This document shows, one piece after another, positions 15,398 through 22,100 of a DNA stretch of 24,158 nt (positions are counted from its first letter, which is position 1; every line of letters begins with the position of its first letter). Origin of the DNA: JAYWIG01 sp043789035. Its GTDB lineage: Bacteria; Pseudomonadota; Gammaproteobacteria; Burkholderiales; Burkholderiaceae_E. A program made the translations under genes and the position numbers. The stretch spans positions 1 through 24,158 of the forward strand of contig JAYWIG010000347.1 in the NCBI GenBank assembly GCA_043789035.1, written 5' to 3'. The notes below the pieces were generated by a model. It did not search any database and was not told where the DNA came from. It worked only from the letters and a program-made list of their open reading frames with translations.

Positions 15398-16178
15398 TCC
15401 AGATCCCCGCGTTGCTGAAGCGGCGATGGAAGCTCAGAAGATTTCACGCGAACAGTTTGAGTGGGCGCGGGAGGTCTATAACAACGACATTAAACCTGCT
15501 CAACTAGAGCAGCAAAAATACTCACGTCGTGCTACTGAGCTAAGTTTGGGGATTGCAGAAGAGCAAGCGGTAAACTCTCGGGAAGATCGTAAGTTTGGGC
15601 TAGAGAACTTTCGGCCAATTGAGCAAAGCCTGACAAAGCAAGCCATGGAGTTTAACTCTCCTGACTATGCCGCTCGAAAAGCGCAAGATGCAGGCGCGAA
15701 CGTTGAAACAGAATTTGCCGATGCTATGGGGCAAACTCGCAGGTCTTTGGCGCGACAAGGTATTGCATTAAGCGGTGAGCAAAACGCAGCTCAGATGGCT
15801 GATGCAGCTATTAAAAAAGCGGCTATTAAAGCCGGTACGATGAATACGGCGCGCGACAACGCGGAGTTGCTGGGCTACGCTCGACAGCTTGACGTTGCAA
15901 AGCTTGGCCGTGGCTTAAGCGGAGATTCGTCTGTGGCGGCGCAAACCGCTTTGAGTGCAAATAACTCAGGCATTAATAGCATATCTGCACCTATTAATTC
16001 AATGAATCAATCTCAAGCCCAGCAAGGGCAAGCGGCCGCGCAAAGAGTTCAAGGACAGTTTGGCGTTACAAGTGCGCTTGCTCAGCAAGACGGACAGAGA
16101 ATGCAGGCCGAACAATCCAATCAAGCAACGGCTGGGTCGGTTGTAGGTACGGTGGCAATGACTGCAATTGCAATATGA
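15384..16178 (+). CDS. Putative internal virion (ejection) protein, gp14-like
   Basis: From ATG 15384 (AAAAGG upstream) the protein has 264 residues; a TTG at 15339 would extend it further into the GNAT gene without a ribosome-binding site. It begins MCASDPDPRVAEAA. A long helical, Gln/Ala-rich chain follows (QISREQFEWAREVYNN type heptads), then low-complexity Ser/Gln/Ala sequence. The end is hydrophobic (VVGTVAMTAIAI), which may insert in membrane. I recall similar proteins in podophages, next to transglycosylase-bearing internal proteins. They resemble the T7 gp14 type of ejected core protein in size and position. It overlaps the next gene by ATGA. The function is inferred from layout. Confidence 0.68.
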   Translation: MCASDPDPRVAEAAMEAQKISREQFEWAREVYNNDIKPAQLEQQKYSRRATELSLGIAEEQAVNSREDRKFGLENFRPIEQSLTKQAMEFNSPDYAARKAQDAGANVETEFADAMGQTRRSLARQGIALSGEQNAAQMADAAIKKAAIKAGTMNTARDNAELLGYARQLDVAKLGRGLSGDSSVAAQTALSANNSGINSISAPINSMNQSQAQQGQAAAQRVQGQFGVTSALAQQDGQRMQAEQSNQATAGSVVGTVAMTAIAI

Positions 16179-16900
16179 ATCCTATCCCTAATCATACAAA
16201 AGTTGCATTTCAATTGTCGGGGGGTAGAGACTCGACTGCAGCGCTCTATTTTTTGCAAGAGCATTGGCCAAAGATGGATGTTTATCATCTTGACTCAGGC
16301 GACAGGTTTCCCGAAGTTAAAGCTGTAATTGAACGTTGCCAAGACGATTTTGGTCGACCATTTGTTCGCATTGATTCAAATTCAGAAACGATTCGCCAAG
16401 AGCACGGCGAACCTACTGACTTAGTACCTTTTAACGTTGAGTACATTGGCCGCGCCATGACTGGCACCGAGACAAAAATGCAAAGCCGTTTCGATTGCTG
16501 CGCACGGACGGTAATGCTACCCATGCACGACCGGATGATTGCTGATGGCATTACGCTGGTGATTCGCGGCGTTCGTCAAGGTGATTTTGCTAAGCAACCT
16601 TATCCGAATGGATTTATTGAGAACGGCATTCAAATTTGGCACCCTATTCAGGAGTGGTCAGACTTGAACGTCATGGAATATCTTGCAAGCCAAGATTTGC
16701 CAATTACCCCAATGTACAGTCAAGGCTTATCAACAACACCTGAGTGTATGACGTGTACCGCGTGGTGGGACGATGGCAGAGCAAAGTATATGCGCGAGTT
16801 TCACCCTGTTAAGTTTGATGAGTACCGGACTCGGCTGCTGGCGGTTTCAGAACATATCTATCCGCACATTCAAACGCTTACAAAAGAATTGAGGGATTAA
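16175..16900 (+). CDS. PAPS/APS-reductase-like ATP-pyrophosphatase with Fe-S cysteine pattern
   Basis: This 241-residue protein has the PP-loop SGGRDST at residues 15-21 of the adenine-nucleotide alpha-hydrolase fold, then the LDSGDRFPEV segment typical of PAPS reductases. C108-C109 (FDCCAR) and C191-x-x-C194 (PECMTC) match the CC and CxxC ligands that bind a [4Fe-4S] cluster in assimilatory APS reductases. The C-terminal ECGIH-type catalytic cysteine of true APS/PAPS reductases is absent; the chain ends LTKELRD. So a plain sulphate-reduction role is unlikely. A sulphur- or nucleotide-transfer role related to DndC-type enzymes is possible. It is coupled to the gene before (ATGA) and abuts the next ATG. 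Confidence 0.82.
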   Translation: MNPIPNHTKVAFQLSGGRDSTAALYFLQEHWPKMDVYHLDSGDRFPEVKAVIERCQDDFGRPFVRIDSNSETIRQEHGEPTDLVPFNVEYIGRAMTGTETKMQSRFDCCARTVMLPMHDRMIADGITLVIRGVRQGDFAKQPYPNGFIENGIQIWHPIQEWSDLNVMEYLASQDLPITPMYSQGLSTTPECMTCTAWWDDGRAKYMREFHPVKFDEYRTRLLAVSEHIYPHIQTLTKELRD

Positions 16901-18949
16901 ATGGCTTATTTTGCCAGTGGATTTTTACAAGGCATGCAGGGTGTTGCAAGCATTATGCGGATGCAACAACTGGAAGAGGACGCCAAACCAGAGCGCGAGC
17001 TGCGTAGGCTGGAGATTGAGCAACGTCGCGAAGAAATGGCTGCTAATAAAGAGCTTAAATCTGACCTAAAAGGCGCGGCTCAATATGGCGTCGTTCAGGA
17101 CGGCGTGTCGACTGGTGAGCAAGGCAATCGACTATTTAACAAAGACGCTGCGCAAGGTGCTGCCGTCAATGATATGGTCAATGCTCAACGTGAAATGCAA
17201 GACCAACCAGTAATGCCTAGTCAAAAGGCCGCGACGGTTGCTAATGGAATTTACGATAGTAATGCTGGTGCGCAAGAAGCGGGGCTAGGTCTTAATTCTC
17301 GTGCAGATGTGATGCAACGCCAAGGCGATGTCTACATGAAGCACGGTAAGGCCGATTTAGCAGATACGTTACTTAGTCGAGCTGATGCGCTTCGAAAAGA
17401 AGGCGGTGCCGCTGCGCTTCAACAAGTGATGGCCGGGGCAGATGCTAAAACGGTTGAGGATACATTCAACAAGTCGGGGAATATGAAGGTGTCTGAGGTG
17501 CGCATTGAGACGTTACCCGAAGATCCTGCAAAGCCTGGTATTCCTCAATACAAGGTTTTTGGAAAGCGCGGAACATCTGCCGAAGAGGTTGATTTGCTTG
17601 GCGGAAAAGATGCCATGACTGCTTACACCATGCTGCAAAGCCCTGACAAATACATTGATCAGATTTACAAAAATCGCGGCGAGATTCGGGCCGATAGAGC
17701 GCTTACAACACAAGAAGCCGTTGCAAAGCAAACTATTGCTGCATCGCAAGCAAGTGTTGATATGAACAGGAACGAATTCGATGCAAGGCGCGTGGATGCC
17801 AGGTTTAACAAGGAGGCGGCGCTGCGCGGTGAGGTTCGCGACGATAAGCGACTTGAAGCGACGCTTAATCCTTTGCTTACTCAATTTAACGGTATGGAAA
17901 GGGCTTTAGGTATCACGCTTACGCCAGAGATGAAAACTCGGCTTGCTGGCCTAGACAAAAAAGACGACATTGACGAGAAGTTTATTCAAGAGATTGCCCT
18001 GAAAGGTGTGGCCGCTGGCACGCTAAAAGAAACTGATGTGGCGAGCTTTGTGACTAACACCACCAAGCAATTGCGAAGTGCTAAAGCCTGGTCACGCGAT
18101 GAACCACAGGTAAAGCAATTGCTTAATGCGGCTGCTGAAAAAGGCGAGCTTAAAGAAGCAGTTTCTGAGATTAAATCAAAGTTTGGTGTGTCTGATGACT
18201 GGTTTAAAGCCAACGGGTTTGATCCAAAGAACACCGATCTGAAATCTTATAAGTCGCCTGCCTACATTCCAATTGAAGCAGCTGCAGCAAAAAAACATGG
18301 GATTGATCAGAAATACCTTTCGACGATTCGATTAGACGGTGAGAAATCAAACAGTGATCAGGTAAGCCCTAAAAATGCCAAGTCGGTGTATCAGATCATG
18401 CCCGAAAACGCAAAGGCCTACGGAGAGGCAAACGGGCTAGATATTTCCAAGCCTGCCGATGCTGCTGAGGTGGCTGCAATGCTGGTCAAAGAACGTATTG
18501 CAATCTACAAAAAACAGGGACTAGAGGGAAATGCGTTAGACGCTGCTGTCTATCGTTCGTATCACGGTGGATACAAAGGCGGCAAAGACTATGGGCCTGA
18601 GAATGAAAAGTATGTTCAGCGCACCATGGGTACAGGCAAAGAGCGCACGGTTGCCGCCGAGGGACGAAACAAAGTATTAAGCCAAGGCATAAACTCCAAA
18701 GAATTAATGGCCAAGGCTGAGCCATTTGAAGTTGCTGAAAGCGACGCGCAAAAGCAAGTTGACGAAGCTGACGATGCTTTGTCTCGCTTTAGTCCACAAA
18801 AACGTACTTATGATCGAGAAGGCTTTTTAAAAGCTCAAAGGCGCAAAGAGGAAGCGATTTCTGCGCTGGAAAAAGCACGCCAGCGCACAAAAGAGGCGTT
18901 AGGTGATGGCACAGTTCGTCGCGATGTGATTGCAAGAGGAGTTCAGTAA
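16901..18949 (+). CDS. Internal virion protein with C-terminal lytic transglycosylase domain
   Basis: This 682-residue protein has an N-terminal coiled coil (ERELRRLEIEQRREEMAANK, residues about 28-48) and long helical, Ala/Lys/Asp-rich regions. At about 460-580 lies an SLT-like domain: LDGEKSNSDQVSPKNAKSV with E481 as likely catalytic acid, YQIMPENAKAYG, then AMLVKERIAIYKKQG and YRSYHGG. Such domains in podoviral internal proteins (T7 gp16 type) cut peptidoglycan during DNA entry. The last 90 residues are charged coiled coil. The start ATG directly follows the stop of the gene before, with GAGGGA upstream. It shares a TAATG with the next gene. Confidence 0.82.
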   Translation: MAYFASGFLQGMQGVASIMRMQQLEEDAKPERELRRLEIEQRREEMAANKELKSDLKGAAQYGVVQDGVSTGEQGNRLFNKDAAQGAAVNDMVNAQREMQDQPVMPSQKAATVANGIYDSNAGAQEAGLGLNSRADVMQRQGDVYMKHGKADLADTLLSRADALRKEGGAAALQQVMAGADAKTVEDTFNKSGNMKVSEVRIETLPEDPAKPGIPQYKVFGKRGTSAEEVDLLGGKDAMTAYTMLQSPDKYIDQIYKNRGEIRADRALTTQEAVAKQTIAASQASVDMNRNEFDARRVDARFNKEAALRGEVRDDKRLEATLNPLLTQFNGMERALGITLTPEMKTRLAGLDKKDDIDEKFIQEIALKGVAAGTLKETDVASFVTNTTKQLRSAKAWSRDEPQVKQLLNAAAEKGELKEAVSEIKSKFGVSDDWFKANGFDPKNTDLKSYKSPAYIPIEAAAAKKHGIDQKYLSTIRLDGEKSNSDQVSPKNAKSVYQIMPENAKAYGEANGLDISKPADAAEVAAMLVKERIAIYKKQGLEGNALDAAVYRSYHGGYKGGKDYGPENEKYVQRTMGTGKERTVAAEGRNKVLSQGINSKELMAKAEPFEVAESDAQKQVDEADDALSRFSPQKRTYDREGFLKAQRRKEEAISALEKARQRTKEALGDGTVRRDVIARGVQ

Positions 18950-19146
18950 TGAGTTTTTTTTCAGACCTAGCCCCTCAAGGTATTACAAAAGGCAACTTCA
19001 CAAAAAACGCGCCTATTGGTAGCAGCATTGCGGTTGCTCAAGGGCCACTACCAAAACAAATAGTTGAAGGATTAAACCTTGATTCATTTCAGCAAAAAGC
19101 AGACAAAGAAATGCGTCTTAAAACGCTTATGAACGGTACAAAATAA
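18949..19146 (+). CDS. Small protein of unknown function before the polyvalent gene
   Basis: The protein has 65 residues, starting at ATG 18949 which overlaps the stop of the transglycosylase gene (TAATG), with AGAGGAG upstream. The N-terminus is uncharged and Gly/Ala/Pro-rich (FSDLAPQGITKGNF); the C-terminal half is a short lysine-rich helix. No domain is recognised. It is one base from the giant polyvalent gene, so it is probably made with the two large ejection-type proteins. Confidence 0.65.
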   Translation: MSFFSDLAPQGITKGNFTKNAPIGSSIAVAQGPLPKQIVEGLNLDSFQQKADKEMRLKTLMNGTK

Positions 19147-19147
19147 T

Positions 19148-22100
19148 ATGGCTGATTGGCGCGACGATCTTGGAAAGCTTAAAGCTTACGATGTAAGCTC
19201 AGTGCTTACACCTAAAGAGCCAAAAGTCGAAAAGGGCGCGGTAAGCCGCGGCTTTGAGACTGCGCTGCGCCAAATTCCGCAAACTGCCGGTGGTGCTACT
19301 GCGCTGGTAGGCGATATGTTTAACATGCCTAAAGTAAAAGACTTTGGTTTGTCGATTTATCAAGGTCAAGAAGAAAAGATCAAAGAGCTTTCAAACGAAT
19401 CCGATTCATTCTCGAACGTACTTGACGGCAATGGCTCAATAGGTGAGTTTATTAAATATGGCGCTGGCTATGTTGGTGGTCAAGCACTTACCGCTATTGG
19501 CACGGGCGGTGTAGGCGCTTTAATTGGTAAGCAGCTGGTGCAACGTGGCATCTCTAAAAAGGCTGCTGCTGAAATTGGTAGCAAAGCCGCTGATGACATT
19601 GCAAAAGCAGCAATCAAAAAAGGCGCAAAGGTTGGCGGCGTCACGGCTATGGGTGGCTCAAACGTCATTCAAGAAGTGGGTTCAATCTACCCCGAAGCAA
19701 TTGCCCAGGCTGAAAAAGAAGGGCGTGAGCTCACAAACGCTGATCGTGCGCGAGTCATTGGCTCTGGCATTGCCGCTGCTGGTGTAGATACTGTGGCGCA
19801 AGCTGCCGGTATTGGCAAGGTATTAAAAGGGTCTAATGCACCAACGCTAGCAGGCCGTGCCGTTCGTGAAATGCCATTGGCGATGGGGCGTGAAGGAATC
19901 ACCGAAGGAATTCAAACGGGCTTTGAGCGTTTTGGCGCAGGCAAGGAGTTGACTGGAGATGATGCCAAAAGAGAATACATTGATTCTATGGCGCTTGGTG
20001 CGCTTGGTGGATCAATGGCAGGTGCCGCTGCTTCGATTCGCGCTCAAAAGCAGCCCGAAGTTGGGCCTTTGTCGGGTGCCAGCAATGCCGGTATTGAATC
20101 TGAGGCGATGGATTTTGAGCAGGGTGCAGCTAAAGCAATGGAAATTGCTCCTGACGTACTCAAGGGTAATGTTGTTGCCGCTCCTGATCCCGCCGTAGCC
20201 GCGCTAGATTTAGGCGTGAAGGTTAACGCTGCAAAGGAATTCTTTAGAAACCCGGAGTCAAAGAAATTACTTTCTGATGCTGATCGAGGCCAGTTGTTAG
20301 GCCACATTAGCATTGCAGAAAACCCCAGCATTGAGCCACGCATGCGCGAGCACTCTGCCAAAGCCATGGTGGAGATTGTCGGGCAGTACATGGCAGGCAT
20401 GCAGTCGCCAACTTTATTGCCAGTTGCGCCGGAAATAAAAGCTTCTATGGCGCCTGTGGTTGAACCTGTTGCCCAAGTTAAACCCGTCGCAATAAAGCCG
20501 GTTAACCAAGTAATGGCAAGCGCATTACCCGAAATTGATGATGGTGCTATTTTGGACAAAATGTCTAAAGCGGCCGATCAAGACATTAAAGATCAAAAGG
20601 TATGGGGCGAACCAAAAGGTGATAAACCAACATTGGCAGTTGGCAAGGTAGTTGCTTCCGAATCTGAACCGGTTATGCAAAACCGTGATCGCTCTCGGCC
20701 TGCAAGTATCGAGCAGATGAATAAGATTGCCAATGATCCCGACTATGATCGTTTAGGGACTGGAAAATCTCCAAACGATGCCGCGCCAATGATCTCAGTT
20801 AAAGGCAATGCCGAAAAGATTGCCGCATCGGATATTGGGAAGTCTGACCGCGTAACAATGGGTGATGGTTCAAAGATTGCCGTAAAGTATGCAGTCGTCG
20901 AAGCTGATGACGTGCTTGCTTCGCATTCGGTGGATGGGCAAGAAAACAAGAGCTACTATGGCGACGTTAAAAACGGTACGCTTCGAGCGCTCAATAATGG
21001 CCGTACTGCCGCCCTGCAAGCATCTTATGATCGTGGCACGGCAAAAAAGTACAAAGACGCTTTAATTGCTGATGCTGCTATGCACGGCGTTTCTCGTGAA
21101 GCGATTGAGGGCAAGAAAAAACCTATCTTAGTGCGGGTGTATGACGACGTTGAAAATGATCGTCCTGACATTGGTGCGATTTCTAACCCAATCAGTAACC
21201 TGGGGTTTGCCGCCTCAGAAAGCGCTCAGAACGACGCCAAAATATTGGATGTGATCGACTTCGAACCTGGTGAGAATGGCGAGATTGATACACCTAACAA
21301 CGCTGATGCGCTCAATAGATTCGCAACGGCAATCAAGGCCCAGGGTGGTGATACCGCAAACACCAAAGATCGGAACGGACGGTTTTCGAGTGCTTTCGTA
21401 GACCGGTTTAAGAATGCCGTGTTTGCTAAGGCCTATAAAGACAGGGCGCTAGTCGAGATTGCCGCTGATGTGGCCGATCCTGATTTAAAGAACGTAATGC
21501 ATGCTTTGACGCATGCTGCGCCTAGCTTTGCCAAGATTGATGATGCAGGCGATTTAGAGATTCGCCCTCAATTGGTGGATGCCGTAGGCAAAATTCGTGA
21601 TGCTCGTGCGCGTGGTTTGCGCTATGACGAATATGCAGCACAAACCGATATGTGGGGCCAAGATGACTTTACCGAACAGTTGGCCAGGTTCATGTGGGCC
21701 AACATTCGAGCACCTAAGCGATTAGGCGAAGGTCTAAAAACCCTTGCAAAATTCATTGACGAAGAGATCAGTTCGCGTCAAACTGTCGACATCTTTGGTG
21801 ATGATCCGGCTAATCTTAGCCAAGTCACCGAGCGAGTAAATAACTTTTTGGAGGCCGAGTTTGGCGATATTGGAAAAATCGAGCAAGAAACAAAAGCCTA
21901 CGCCGAAAAACGCGAAGTTAGCGCTCGAACTGATAATGAAGGCAGGCAACCAACTAAAGAGCAAAGAACCGCCTTTAAAACTTCCGACAAAGTAACCAAG
22001 CCTCTTGGCCCTGATGAGTACGTTAACGCGCTTGTTGCGCGTGAACAAATGCCGCTGTTTATTCAAGCTGGCGACCAACTTCAATTGGCCATCCCTAGCA

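Noticed and set aside
16175..16900. Annotation as a functional PAPS reductase for sulphur assimilation
   Set aside because: The C-terminal catalytic cysteine motif is absent, so only the fold and the likely cluster ligands are claimed.
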